A program made the position numbers and the translations under genes. The notes below the pieces were generated by a model, which was not told the DNA's origin, made no database searches, and saw nothing but the letters and a program-made list of their open reading frames with translations. A stretch of 64,000 nucleotides of DNA from Kangiella sp. HD9-110m-PIT-SAG07 (GTDB taxonomy: Bacteria > Pseudomonadota > Gammaproteobacteria > Enterobacterales > Kangiellaceae). Below are positions 26,404 through 36,007 of the stretch, piece after piece. The DNA lies in NCBI GenBank assembly GCA_003370465.1, contig QQTG01000021.1, positions 176,316 to 240,315 on the forward strand, given 5' to 3'. How positions within the stretch are numbered: the stretch's first letter is position 1; each line of letters opens with the position of its first letter.

Positions 26404-28962
26404 ATGGCAACAAACGATTCTTGGCACTTGCTTAAATTTGGGGGAACGAGCGTTTCTACTCGACAGAACTGGGATACTATTGCGAGTATTATTAAGCGTA
26501 AACGTGCTAAAGGTAAGAAGACTTTTGTTGTGCATTCAGCGGTTAGCACTGTTTCTAACCGCCTTGAAGCGTTAATAGAACTTGCACAGCTGGGTGAATA
26601 TGAAAACGCTTTTAATGAATTGGTCGGTATTCATCAAGCGTTGCTGGCAGAGATGGAGTTACCCGTAAATCTCCTCGATGAGCGTTATAGCTATTTAAAG
26701 CGGTTGATAGACGGCATTCACCTTTTAGGCGAGGTAAGCGACCGAGTTAGAGCTTTAGTAATGTCTCAGGGCGAGTTGTGGTCAACCACTATTGGGCAGA
26801 CATATCTGAGCAAGATCTTTGATGAGCCTGTTCAATGGCTGGATGCGCGTGAATATTTGTTTGCTCACGAAACTCGTAATATGGATTACTTGTGCGCCAG
26901 CTGCCACTTTGAGCGTGATGACTCTTTACTGGAGGCGATAGAGGATACTTCGGTCGTCATTACTCAGGGCTTTATCGCAAACACCAGTGACGATGAAACA
27001 GTATTACTTGGAAGAGGTGGCTCGGATACCTCGGCAGCGTATTTTGCAGCAAAACTTGAAGCGGAGCGTTTAGAAATTTGGACCGATGTTCCTGGTATCT
27101 TTACGGCTAATCCTAATCAAGTCGCCAGCGCTAGACTGTTAAAGCAACTCAATTATGAGGAGGCGCAAGAGATGGCATCTGCGGGTGCTAAGGTACTACA
27201 CCCTCGTGCCATTCGTCCGGCACAAATTAGCCAAATCCCTGTGTATATACGTTCGACCATCGATCCTGACATCGATGGGACGGTAATTAGCGGAATCGAA
27301 AATAGCTGGGGCATGGTTAAAGCAATTACTGCGAAGGAGAAAATTACATTAATTTCAATGGAAAGCCAAGGCATGTGGCAACAGGCCGGTTTCTTAGCGG
27401 ATATTTTCGTGGTGTTTAAGCAACATAACGTATCGGTTGATTTAGTATCTACATCTGAAACCAATATCACGGTCAGTTTGGATAGTTTGACGCAGGTGAT
27501 CACGGAGAAACAGCTTAAAGGTTTAGTCAAAGATTTGTCAGAAATGTGTCGTGTAAAAGTGATGTACAACTGCTCAGCCGTTTCAATTGTTGGGAAAAAT
27601 GTTCGCGCTATCTTGCACAAAATCGCACCAGCATTTTCAATCTTTGAAACCTATAAAGTGTACTTATTGTCGCAAGCTGCATCGGATTTAAACTTAACGT
27701 TCGTAATTGATGATGAACACAGTAATAAAGTGATATCAGCGCTTCATGAGTTATTAATTACCAATAATCCGAATAGCGAAATTTTGGGTCCCACAGCTAA
27801 AGAGCTCAAGCAAACAGGAGTATCGGAAGTTAATCAAAAGTGGTGGCAAGATAAAAAACAAACCATTGAAATGTGTTTGGCAGAACGTGATAGCGCCTAT
27901 ATTTACCATTTAGACTCAATACGACAAAACATTCAAAACCTTCAAGGTATCACAGCTGTGGATAGGGTGTTTTTCGCCGTAAAATCCAATAATAACCAGG
28001 ATGTATTAAAGACCGCCTATGAGACTGGAATTGGCTTCGAAACCGTCTCTAGTGGAGAAGTTAACCATGTGCTGGGTTTATTCCCGAGCATTGATAAGTC
28101 GCGAATTTTCTTTACGCCAAACTTTGCAGACAAAAAAGAGTATGCTGAAATCTTACAAAAAGGAATTCGCCTGACGCTGGATAGCACTTATCCGTTAAAG
28201 CATTGGCCTGAAATCTTCGATGGAAAAGAGATTTTCTTAAGGGTAGACCCTAACATTGGTAAAGGTCACCATGAGAATGTCAGAACAGCGGGTGCAACTT
28301 CAAAGTTTGGAATTCCAATTTATGAATTGGAAGAGTTAGCCCCAGTGATAACAAAACATAACATCCAGGTCGTTGGACTGCATGCTCATGCTGGTAGCGG
28401 AATATTAACCAATGAGCATTGGGCTGAGCATGCGCGTTTGTTAGCAGAAACAGCGTCAATGTTCCCTAATGTGCAATACTTAAATCTTGGTGGTGGCTTT
28501 GGGATTAAAGAACGCTCTCAACAAACAGAGCTTACCATGAGTCAGATTGATCAAAGCTTACAGGTTGTGAAAGCTGAGTTTCCACAATATCAATTATGGA
28601 TTGAACCTGGTCGTTATATATCCGCGAATACGGGTGTGTTAGTGTCGAAAGTGACACAGGTGAAACAGAAGCAGAACTATTATTACGTTGGGCTGAATAC
28701 AGGGATGAATTCTTTGATGCGACCTGCATTGTATGGCTCTTTCCACAATATCGTCAATTTGTCACGACTGGATGCTGAGAGAGAACATCTAGCTACGGTC
28801 GTAGGTCCGATTTGTGAAAGTACAGATAAGCTAGGCGTTGAAATTCCTTTCCCAGAAACACAAGAAGGGGATTTAATCCTGATTGAAAATGCAGGGGCTT
28901 ATGGCCGAGTTATGGCGACTCAATACAATATGCGTCAGCCAGCAGAAGAGGTTTGTATTTAG
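26404..28962 (+). CDS. lysAC: Bifunctional aspartate kinase/diaminopimelate decarboxylase
   Basis: A fusion of the first and last enzymes of lysine synthesis, 852 residues long. The N-terminal aspartokinase domain starts with LLKFGGTS (Lys11), has the GRGGSDTSAAYFAA motif, and carries ACT-type regulatory domains (about 310-460). The C-terminal half is a PLP-dependent decarboxylase; Lys527 in FFAVKSNNN should bind PLP, and GLHAHAGSG and IEPGRYI follow. Similar fusions are known in Xanthomonas and relatives. The ATG at 26404 has GAGGA eight bases upstream; the TTG at 26389 is unlikely. Regulation is discussed under the upstream attenuator. The symbol is descriptive, not standard. Confidence 0.95.
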   Translation: MATNDSWHLLKFGGTSVSTRQNWDTIASIIKRKRAKGKKTFVVHSAVSTVSNRLEALIELAQLGEYENAFNELVGIHQALLAEMELPVNLLDERYSYLKRLIDGIHLLGEVSDRVRALVMSQGELWSTTIGQTYLSKIFDEPVQWLDAREYLFAHETRNMDYLCASCHFERDDSLLEAIEDTSVVITQGFIANTSDDETVLLGRGGSDTSAAYFAAKLEAERLEIWTDVPGIFTANPNQVASARLLKQLNYEEAQEMASAGAKVLHPRAIRPAQISQIPVYIRSTIDPDIDGTVISGIENSWGMVKAITAKEKITLISMESQGMWQQAGFLADIFVVFKQHNVSVDLVSTSETNITVSLDSLTQVITEKQLKGLVKDLSEMCRVKVMYNCSAVSIVGKNVRAILHKIAPAFSIFETYKVYLLSQAASDLNLTFVIDDEHSNKVISALHELLITNNPNSEILGPTAKELKQTGVSEVNQKWWQDKKQTIEMCLAERDSAYIYHLDSIRQNIQNLQGITAVDRVFFAVKSNNNQDVLKTAYETGIGFETVSSGEVNHVLGLFPSIDKSRIFFTPNFADKKEYAEILQKGIRLTLDSTYPLKHWPEIFDGKEIFLRVDPNIGKGHHENVRTAGATSKFGIPIYELEELAPVITKHNIQVVGLHAHAGSGILTNEHWAEHARLLAETASMFPNVQYLNLGGGFGIKERSQQTELTMSQIDQSLQVVKAEFPQYQLWIEPGRYISANTGVLVSKVTQVKQKQNYYYVGLNTGMNSLMRPALYGSFHNIVNLSRLDAEREHLATVVGPICESTDKLGVEIPFPETQEGDLILIENAGAYGRVMATQYNMRQPAEEVCI

Positions 28963-29010
28963 AGCGAACGTATCTAAGAAGGGGCTTTGATGCCCCTGAC
29001 TTAAGATATA

Positions 29011-29382
29011 TTATGAGTTGCTAGGAAGAATTTGATAATTTACTTTAATTTTAGAAGGCTCTTCCTTTAACCCTTTCCACATTAAGCAGTAGGTTTGCTT
29101 GATGGGCGCTTTGAACACTTTGTTAAGTGAGCTAAGCTTTTGTGGCTCGATTGGGTACTTAACAATCTCGCCTTCATGATAGTGAAGGTTGAACTCAATT
29201 TCATGATTTGATTCGAATTCAAAATCTAGCGTTTGCCCTTCGTCCATTTCAGGGCAAATCTCGCCAATATCATTTTGGTGGGTGGTAACGAGGATATAAT
29301 GTTTATTCGTTTGACTATCTGCCATAGCAGACATTGAACCACCGAATAAAACTAAACTACTTAATACTAACTTTTTCATCAT
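29011..29382 (-). CDS. Small secreted protein of unknown function
   Basis: A 123-residue protein with a clear signal peptide (KKLVLSSLVLFGGSMSAMA, cleavage near residue 21). The mature part is beta-rich, with two cysteines (in GEICPEM and QTYCLMW) that may form a disulfide. I do not recognise the family. It converges with the lysC-lysA fusion and lies 29 bases downstream of valS on the same strand, so it may be co-transcribed with valS. Confidence 0.8.
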   Translation of the reverse strand: MMKKLVLSSLVLFGGSMSAMADSQTNKHYILVTTHQNDIGEICPEMDEGQTLDFEFESNHEIEFNLHYHEGEIVKYPIEPQKLSSLNKVFKAPIKQTYCLMWKGLKEEPSKIKVNYQILPSNS

Positions 29383-29411
29383 ATTCCCACCTTCTTTTAT
29401 TTGAATGTTGA

Positions 29412-32195
29412 TTAAAGTGTTTTCAGTTGCTGTCGCTGTTCTTCGATTTTCTTCAAAGTAGACTCAACTTCTTCAAGCTTACCTTTTTCTTTGGCGACGA
29501 CCGCTTCCGGCGCTTTGTCGGTAAAGTTTGGATTGTTAAGCTTACCAGAGATGCGTTGCAATTCTTTATCAAGTTTTTCAGATTCTTTGTCTAGGCGAGC
29601 TAACTCTTGCTCAACATCGATCAGGCCAGCCATTGGAATTAGAATCTCCATGTCACCTGCTAAGGCAGTGGCGGACATAGGCGCTTCTTTATCTGACTCT
29701 AACCACTTAATTGATTCTAGTTTAGCTAATTTACTGAGGAATGTTTTATTGCTGTCTAAACGTTCTTTGTCCGCAGCAGAACCTTTTCTAAACATGACGT
29801 CGAGAGGTTTACCTGGTGCAATATTCATTTCACCACGGATATTACGAACACCGACAATCACTTTTTTCAGCCACTCAATATCTTGCTCAGCCGTTGTGTC
29901 CACAAGCGTTTCATTAACTTCCGGAAAGTCTTGCAGCATGATGCTAGGGCGCAAATCGTCGACTTTACCAGCTAGTGGCGCAACTTTCTGCCAGATTTCT
30001 TCAGTGATGAATGGCATGAAAGGGTGTAGCAGGCGCATTAATGATTCTAGGATATTAACGAGCGTATGGCGTGTACCACGCTTGGCGGCTTCTGAGTATC
30101 CGTCACTGTACAAAATAGGCTTAGATAACTCTAAGTACCAGTCACAGTAAGTATTCCATGTGAACTCGTAAAGAGCGTTTGAAGCTAGATCGAAACGGTA
30201 AACTTCAATAGCTTTTTCGTATTCAGTAATCGTCTTTTGCAATTCACTAATAATCCAACGATCCGCTACGCTTAGCTCCATATCCGTGTTGGTTAATCCT
30301 GTATCTTGATCTTCAGTATTCATCAAGACGTAACGAGCGGCGTTCCAGATTTTATTACAGAAATTACGGTAACCTTCAACACGATTCAAATCAAAGTTGA
30401 TATCACGCGAAGTGGACGCCATAGCGCAGAAGGTAAAGCGCATAGCATCAGTACCGTAAGCTTCAATTCCATCGGGGAATTGCTTACGGGTACGTTTAGC
30501 GATTTTCTCTGCGGCTTTTGGGTTCATCATGCCAGTGGTGCGCTTATCGACCAGCGCTTCTAGCTCTATGCCATCAATAATGTCGATTGGATCGAGAACA
30601 TTACCTTTGGACTTTGACATTTTCTGACCTTGTTCGTCTCGAATTAGGCCCGTAATATAAATTTCTTTGAACGGAATTTGCCCTGTAAACTTCAAGCCCA
30701 TCATGATCATTCTGGCAACCCAGAAGAAAATAATGTCAAAGCCAGTGACTAACACACTAGTCGGCAAAAAGGTTTCTAGTTCCGGTGTTTTTTCTGGCCA
30801 GCCGAGTGTGGCAAAAGGCCATAATGCAGACGAAAACCAAGTGTCTAAAACATCTTCATCGCGGCGTAACTCAATATCACCTAAGTTATGTTTTTCGCGA
30901 ACTTCTTCTTCGGTACGGCCAACATAAACATTATCTTTGTTGTCGTACCAAGCTGGAATTTGGTGGCCCCACCATAGCTGACGGCTGATACACCAGTCTT
31001 GAATGTTTTCCATCCAATGATAATAAGTATTCGACCAGTTCTCAGGTACAAACTTGATATCACCATCTTTGACGGCTTTTAACGCTGGCTCAGCTAAGGG
31101 TGCGATTTTCACATACCATTGAGGTGTTAAGTATGGTTCGATAACCACGCCACTGCGATCGCCTTTCGGAACTTTAAGCTTATGTGGCTCAATTTTTTCC
31201 ATTAAACCTAATGCTTCAAAGTCCTCAATCACTTTTTTGCGTGCATCAAAGCGATCTAAACCGCGGTAGCTTTCTGGTGCATTATCGTTGATATGAGCCG
31301 TTGGTGTCAGGATGTTGATCATTTCAAGATCGTGACGTTGCCCCATTTCATAATCATTAAAATCATGGGCAGGGGTGATTTTGACGCAACCACTACCGAA
31401 GTCTTTCTCAACGTAATCATCAGCGATAATTGGAATCTGACGTCCAGTTAATGGTAAATCAATGGTTTTCCCAATGAGCTGTTGATATCGCTCATCATCA
31501 GGATGGACTGCGACAGCACTGTCGCCTAGCATAGTTTCAGGTCGAGTCGTTGCGATAATAACGTGTCCCGAGCCATCGCTAAGCGGATAACGCATGTGCC
31601 ATAAATGACCGTCTGCTTCATGGGATTCAACCTCAAGGTCTGAAACAGCGGTAAGTAATTTTGGATCCCAGTTCACTAGGCGGTTTCCACGATAAATTAA
31701 GCCGTCTTCATGCAGCTTAACGAAGGTCTCTAACACAGCCTCTGATAAATCATCGTCCATGGTGAAGGCTTCGCGCGACCAATCACAAGAATCGCCCATT
31801 CGGCGCATCTGCTGGGTGATAGTGCCACCGGATTGTTCTTTCCAATCCCAGACTCTATCAACGAATGCTTCACGCCCTAGATCATGACGGCTCTTACCTT
31901 CACGGTCTAATAGTCGCTCAACCACCATCTGAGTAGCGATACCGGCATGATCCGAGCCCGGTTGCCATAAGGTGTTTTCACCTTTCATACGATGGTAGCG
32001 GGTTAGCGCGTCCATGATGGTATGCTGGAAAGCATGGCCCATGTGCAAACTACCCGTGACGTTTGGAGGTGGGATCATGATGCAATAACTGTCGTCATTG
32101 CCCTCAGCGCCGCCTTTTGGTGAGAAGTAGTCGTTTTCTTCCCATTTCTTATAGGTGTCTTGCTCGATTGATTGCGGGTTGTATGCTTTATCCAT
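29412..32195 (-). CDS. valS: Valine-tRNA ligase ValS
   Basis: A class I aminoacyl-tRNA synthetase of 927 residues. The HIGH motif appears as HMGH (residues 51-54, in [15 protein letters not shown]) and the KMSKS motif as [10 protein letters not shown]. The editing domain, anticodon-binding domain and C-terminal coiled-coil arm (about the last 65 residues) are all present. In E. coli valS follows pepA and holC; here two unrelated genes lie between holC and valS on the same strand. Confidence 0.99.
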   Translation of the reverse strand: MDKAYNPQSIEQDTYKKWEENDYFSPKGGAEGNDDSYCIMIPPPNVTGSLHMGHAFQHTIMDALTRYHRMKGENTLWQPGSDHAGIATQMVVERLLDREGKSRHDLGREAFVDRVWDWKEQSGGTITQQMRRMGDSCDWSREAFTMDDDLSEAVLETFVKLHEDGLIYRGNRLVNWDPKLLTAVSDLEVESHEADGHLWHMRYPLSDGSGHVIIATTRPETMLGDSAVAVHPDDERYQQLIGKTIDLPLTGRQIPIIADDYVEKDFGSGCVKITPAHDFNDYEMGQRHDLEMINILTPTAHINDNAPESYRGLDRFDARKKVIEDFEALGLMEKIEPHKLKVPKGDRSGVVIEPYLTPQWYVKIAPLAEPALKAVKDGDIKFVPENWSNTYYHWMENIQDWCISRQLWWGHQIPAWYDNKDNVYVGRTEEEVREKHNLGDIELRRDEDVLDTWFSSALWPFATLGWPEKTPELETFLPTSVLVTGFDIIFFWVARMIMMGLKFTGQIPFKEIYITGLIRDEQGQKMSKSKGNVLDPIDIIDGIELEALVDKRTTGMMNPKAAEKIAKRTRKQFPDGIEAYGTDAMRFTFCAMASTSRDINFDLNRVEGYRNFCNKIWNAARYVLMNTEDQDTGLTNTDMELSVADRWIISELQKTITEYEKAIEVYRFDLASNALYEFTWNTYCDWYLELSKPILYSDGYSEAAKRGTRHTLVNILESLMRLLHPFMPFITEEIWQKVAPLAGKVDDLRPSIMLQDFPEVNETLVDTTAEQDIEWLKKVIVGVRNIRGEMNIAPGKPLDVMFRKGSAADKERLDSNKTFLSKLAKLESIKWLESDKEAPMSATALAGDMEILIPMAGLIDVEQELARLDKESEKLDKELQRISGKLNNPNFTDKAPEAVVAKEKGKLEEVESTLKKIEEQRQQLKTL

Positions 32196-32385
32196 GGTGA
32201 TATCGTGGTTTCTGCAGTTTCAGTAACAAAGCCTTGAATTATAACGCTTGTGAGCGAGATATCTATATTTGGTGGATATTTATTCTTAAATCCCTGAAGT
32301 TAAGGGAGCCCACACCTCAATTATTCGGCTGTATTAATCTCAAAAGAGTTAAGAGACGAGTCTTAACTCATTGATAAATAATGTG

Positions 32386-32940
32386 TTAAACAGTTTCGCT
32401 TTGTTCAGGTTTTTTGCCCGTATAGACAAAGGAGGGTGGTAAATTTAATGGTACCCAGTTCGTTTTTAGATGGGGAAAGTACTCTTTGATAAGCGCTTTA
32501 TCACTGAGCCAGTACTGATATTGCAAAAATACGCCATTTGGTTTTAGAACTGACCGGATGTGGGTCAATAATTCATGCTTCATTTCCAAAGGGAATAAAG
32601 CCAAAGGAAGGCATGAAACGAGGCAGTCAACGCTATCAATAGCGAAGTCCTGAACGATATCCAGCGCCGAGTTGTGCTTTAGGTTAAACCTTGGATGCTC
32701 AATGCGCTGTAGCAAAGGTAGCAGCTCTTCTGAAATTTCATACGCAGTGAGGTTCGCCTTTTCGGGCATGCATTTAAGGAGTTCTCGCGTAATGATGCCA
32801 TCGCCAGCACCAAGCTCAATAATGGTTTTGGCGTCGTCTGGGATTTGCTTAGCAAGGTTTCTTGCTAGAAATTTGGAGCTACGAGCGATACTGCCAGTGC
32901 TTTTTAAGTTTTTTAATGCGTAGCTGGTGAAGCCCTTCAT
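32386..32940 (-). CDS. SAM-dependent methyltransferase, phospholipid N-methyltransferase-like
   Basis: A 184-residue Rossmann-fold methyltransferase. Motif I is IIELGAGDGIIT (about 40-51); the acidic motif II residue is in TAYEISEELLPLL; a later segment LVSCLPLALFP resembles PmtA-type phosphatidylethanolamine methyltransferases and rRNA adenine dimethylases. The substrate is not proven; PmtA-like is my best guess. It lies between the DUF6498 gene and valS, all leftward. Confidence 0.75.
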   Translation of the reverse strand: MKGFTSYALKNLKSTGSIARSSKFLARNLAKQIPDDAKTIIELGAGDGIITRELLKCMPEKANLTAYEISEELLPLLQRIEHPRFNLKHNSALDIVQDFAIDSVDCLVSCLPLALFPLEMKHELLTHIRSVLKPNGVFLQYQYWLSDKALIKEYFPHLKTNWVPLNLPPSFVYTGKKPEQSETV

Positions 32941-33034
32941 GCTGCTCCTAGAAGAAATACAGTTTTTAGTAATGTGTTGCTATTATGACATTATTCCTAC
33001 AAGAAATATCACTCTTGACGGAATATTACAAAAA

Positions 33035-33940
33035 TTAGACAGGCTTTATATCTTTTGGTTCTTTAGACATCGTTGATAACTGTTCTTTTTTTATACATTC
33101 TGCTAAAACTTCTTCATAAAGCATAAGATGCTTTTTGGGAAGCATCCAACGAATCCATTTGGAGTGTTTTTGGTATATTTCCGAGTCCACCATTTCTTCG
33201 ACGCTGTTGAACTGATGAGTCTGACCATTAATTTTTATCTCAGGATTGAGTAGGCTTTGCCGGATTTTCTCCCGCGCTTCTTCATCGCTAATATTTTTAT
33301 CGAGTGACTCACTGCTATTGGTGGCAAAACTTGGAGGCTTTAAATCGAAATAGGTTTTAAGCGCGACCATAATTAAAGCGACACCGACAGAATTATCGAA
33401 TAGCATGGCTATGAAGCCTCCGAAAATAATAGCAATATGAAGTACGATAATTCTTTTGTAAGGTTTGAACATTTCTTTAGGTGCTGGCTCAATATCACGA
33501 TTTCTATACGCAATGATGTACTCCACTAAGTGTGCGGTGAACATTCCTACGATAGTAATTTGAATGCCTCGCTGAGAAAGCATGTAACCAGCGACGTTGA
33601 GAATATTGCTGTTTATGTCGGAGTCGGTGCCCAGCAACTGCTCATCGAAGAAACTGACTATGAAGCTGCCGTGTCCGTAAGTAAAGAAACCGTAGTGCAC
33701 ACAAAAGAAGGCGCCTAGAAATAAGCCGCCAAATTTAAATAACGTCGGCGTGTCTGGGCGGATGGTCATTCTAATGACTGTGAATAAGCCAATAATGATG
33801 TTCTCGAACCAGTACAAAAATACGATATCAAAAGCATTCCAGTAGCCGAGCAGAACGCCAATAAGGGGCGCAACATTAGCTAACGCAAGAGCGATACTCC
33901 CGGGAGTAATATTTCTCTCTTGAGTAAGCGCTGCCTTCAT
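33035..33940 (-). CDS. DUF6498-like polytopic membrane protein
   Basis: A 301-residue protein with about six hydrophobic helices in the first 210 residues, beginning with SIALALANVAPLIGVLLGYW and FDIVFLYWFENIIIGLFTVI. The WFEN motif after a Tyr-rich helix is what I associate with DUF6498. The last 90 residues are soluble and charged. Function is unknown. It starts two bases after the holC stop codon, so the two genes are likely co-transcribed. Confidence 0.75.
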   Translation of the reverse strand: MKAALTQERNITPGSIALALANVAPLIGVLLGYWNAFDIVFLYWFENIIIGLFTVIRMTIRPDTPTLFKFGGLFLGAFFCVHYGFFTYGHGSFIVSFFDEQLLGTDSDINSNILNVAGYMLSQRGIQITIVGMFTAHLVEYIIAYRNRDIEPAPKEMFKPYKRIIVLHIAIIFGGFIAMLFDNSVGVALIMVALKTYFDLKPPSFATNSSESLDKNISDEEAREKIRQSLLNPEIKINGQTHQFNSVEEMVDSEIYQKHSKWIRWMLPKKHLMLYEEVLAECIKKEQLSTMSKEPKDIKPV

Positions 33941-33942
33941 AC

Positions 33943-34383
33943 CTAATATTTTTTATGATCAAGCGGGTAGCCGCGCCCACGATAAAATTTATATCGCTCG
34001 CGTGCTGATTCTTTTTCTGTATCTTCGTTGGGAACTATTTCGAAGCACTTCAGGAAGTAACTGAAGAATGGCTGTACTTCACCACTAAGGTTAATCAAGC
34101 AATCATGCTGGTTCTCGGGCGGTTTTTGTTCAGGAGAAACGTAACCGATTTGAACCGGAGGCGGTCGATTCGGGCCTTCTCCAACGATATTGTGAGGCAC
34201 GAAGTCATTCAGCTCTTGTGTCCACAGCCACTCATCGACTGCATGGGCCTGTTGTTCATCTTTGGCGTGGATGTAAACTTTTCGTCCTTGCTTGTACAAG
34301 CTCTGCACGCACTTACCAATCAGGCGCAGATATGCCTCCGCGCCTGATTGACTTTCCAGTAAGTGAAAACCTACTTGGGTCAT
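33943..34383 (-). CDS. holC: DNA polymerase III subunit chi HolC
   Basis: The chi subunit of the clamp-loader complex links the replicase to SSB. The 146-residue product has the family start VGFHLLES and the typical segments KVYIHAKDEQQAHAVDEWLW and the tail ARERYKFYRGRGYPLDHKKY. It is directly downstream of pepA, the conserved gammaproteobacterial arrangement. Confidence 0.95.
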   Translation of the reverse strand: MTQVGFHLLESQSGAEAYLRLIGKCVQSLYKQGRKVYIHAKDEQQAHAVDEWLWTQELNDFVPHNIVGEGPNRPPPVQIGYVSPEQKPPENQHDCLINLSGEVQPFFSYFLKCFEIVPNEDTEKESARERYKFYRGRGYPLDHKKY

Positions 34384-34394
34384 GGTGTCACAGC

Positions 34395-35885
34395 CTACTT
34401 AGAACGGTTGATGACGATTTGAGATAGCAATGGTACCGGTCGACCGGTAGCGCCTTTTTCAGCACCCGATCTCCACGCGGTACCTGCGATATCAATGTGA
34501 GCCCAACGGTATTTCTTGGTGAACTTCGATAAGAAGCAACCCGCTGTGATACTACCTGCTGGCATGCCGCCTAAGTTCGTGAAGTCAGCAACGTTACTTT
34601 TCAGTTGTTCGTGATACTCGTCCCAAATCGGTAGACGCCATACACGGTCAGTCGCCATGTCGCTCGCGGTTTCAATTTCATTGGCTAAAGCATTGTTGTT
34701 GCTCATCACGCCAGATGCTTCGTGGCCAAGAGCAACGATAACCGCGCCGGTGAGCGTCGCTATATCAATCACGATTTCAGGATCGTATTTTTCAATATAG
34801 GTTAGTGCATCGCACAGAACCAAGCGACCTTCAGCATCAGTATTTAAAATTTCAATTGTCTGCCCTGACAAAGACGTCACCACGTCGCCCGGACGAGTGG
34901 CTCTGCCGCTTGGCATGTTTTCTGCCGCAGCCACAACACCAACGACGTTTATCGGTAGGCCCATCTCAGCCACAGATTTAATGAGGCCGAATACAGAGGC
35001 TGAACCACCCATGTCGAATTTCATCTCATCCATTTTGGCACCAGGCTTCAGCGAGATGCCACCAGTGTCGAAAGTAATACCTTTGCCGACGAAGACTAAT
35101 GGCTTGTCGCCTTTTGTGCCGCCGTTATATTCCATACAAATTAATTTGCCCGGCTGGTCAGAACCTTGTGAGACAGAGACGAAGGCGCCAGCCCCCATTT
35201 CTTTAAGTTCTTCTTCGTCAAGGATATTGGTGGTGATGGACGAATACTCTTTGGCTAACTCTTCAGCTTTATTGGCTAAGTAAGTTGGGTTACAAATATT
35301 GCCCGGCAGGTTTGCGAGATCACGGGTTAATGATTGACCTGCTGTAATTGAGGTCGCGTGCTTAATCGCTTTTTCACCTTCCGGTAAATCCCCGCGAGAC
35401 TCAATAAACAACGTCATTTTACGTAAAGGACGACGCGTTTCTGGCTTCTCACTTTTTAATTGGTCGAACACATAAAGGCTGTCGTTAGCGGCTTCTACAG
35501 CAAAACGAACCTTAGAGTAAAGCTCTTGGCCTTTAACATTAAGTAGAGGCAATGAATTGATGGCATCAGTCGCGCCAGTTTCATTTAATAGCTTAATCAC
35601 TTTGCCGCAGATTTTTTTGTATTTAATGGCGTCAAACTCACGCTCTTTACCACAACCGACTAATAGGACACGATCGCAGCTAGTACCAGGAACGCTATGA
35701 AGTAACAATGTTTGTCCAAATTTACCTTCCATATCGCCGCGCTTGACGATGGAGTTGATATAGCCTTCGCTAATGTCATCGATCTGCTGCGCTGGAGCAG
35801 ACAGTTTACGAGATTCAAATACACCTACGATTAAGCAACCTGTTTTTTGTTTTTCTGGGCTACCACTCTTTACAAAGAATTCCAT
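34395..35885 (-). CDS. pepA: Cytosol aminopeptidase PepA (leucyl aminopeptidase)
   Basis: A hexameric two-metal M17 aminopeptidase that removes N-terminal residues; in E. coli it also binds DNA at Xer sites. The 496-residue protein shows the catalytic-domain motifs GKGITFDTGGISLKPG (metal-binding Lys and Asp) and the signature NTDAEGRLVLCDAL. The gene is divergent from lptF with a 122-bp shared promoter region, as in E. coli. Confidence 0.98.
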   Translation of the reverse strand: MEFFVKSGSPEKQKTGCLIVGVFESRKLSAPAQQIDDISEGYINSIVKRGDMEGKFGQTLLLHSVPGTSCDRVLLVGCGKEREFDAIKYKKICGKVIKLLNETGATDAINSLPLLNVKGQELYSKVRFAVEAANDSLYVFDQLKSEKPETRRPLRKMTLFIESRGDLPEGEKAIKHATSITAGQSLTRDLANLPGNICNPTYLANKAEELAKEYSSITTNILDEEELKEMGAGAFVSVSQGSDQPGKLICMEYNGGTKGDKPLVFVGKGITFDTGGISLKPGAKMDEMKFDMGGSASVFGLIKSVAEMGLPINVVGVVAAAENMPSGRATRPGDVVTSLSGQTIEILNTDAEGRLVLCDALTYIEKYDPEIVIDIATLTGAVIVALGHEASGVMSNNNALANEIETASDMATDRVWRLPIWDEYHEQLKSNVADFTNLGGMPAGSITAGCFLSKFTKKYRWAHIDIAGTAWRSGAEKGATGRPVPLLSQIVINRSK

Positions 35886-36007
35886 AGATCACCTGCAAAT
35901 TGTTAATTTTCGTTTATAATGCCGATATTGGCATAAACCGTGCTCATAGTTTAACTGATATGTTCATAAATACCAGTAAATCAATGGGGTAAGGGTCTGA
36001 GAAAAAC

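Noticed and set aside
26200..26404. Lysine (L-box) riboswitch upstream of the lysine gene
   Set aside because: I could not find the conserved purine-rich core motifs, and the leader shows an attenuator instead. A covariance-model search would settle it.
28979..29000. Terminator after the lysC-lysA fusion
   Set aside because: AGGGGC and GCCCCT form a hairpin, but there is no T run on either strand, so I did not list it as an intrinsic terminator.
29491..30150. 219-codon rightward frame opposite valS
   Set aside because: Antisense shadow of valS; no ribosome binding site and no recognisable protein features.
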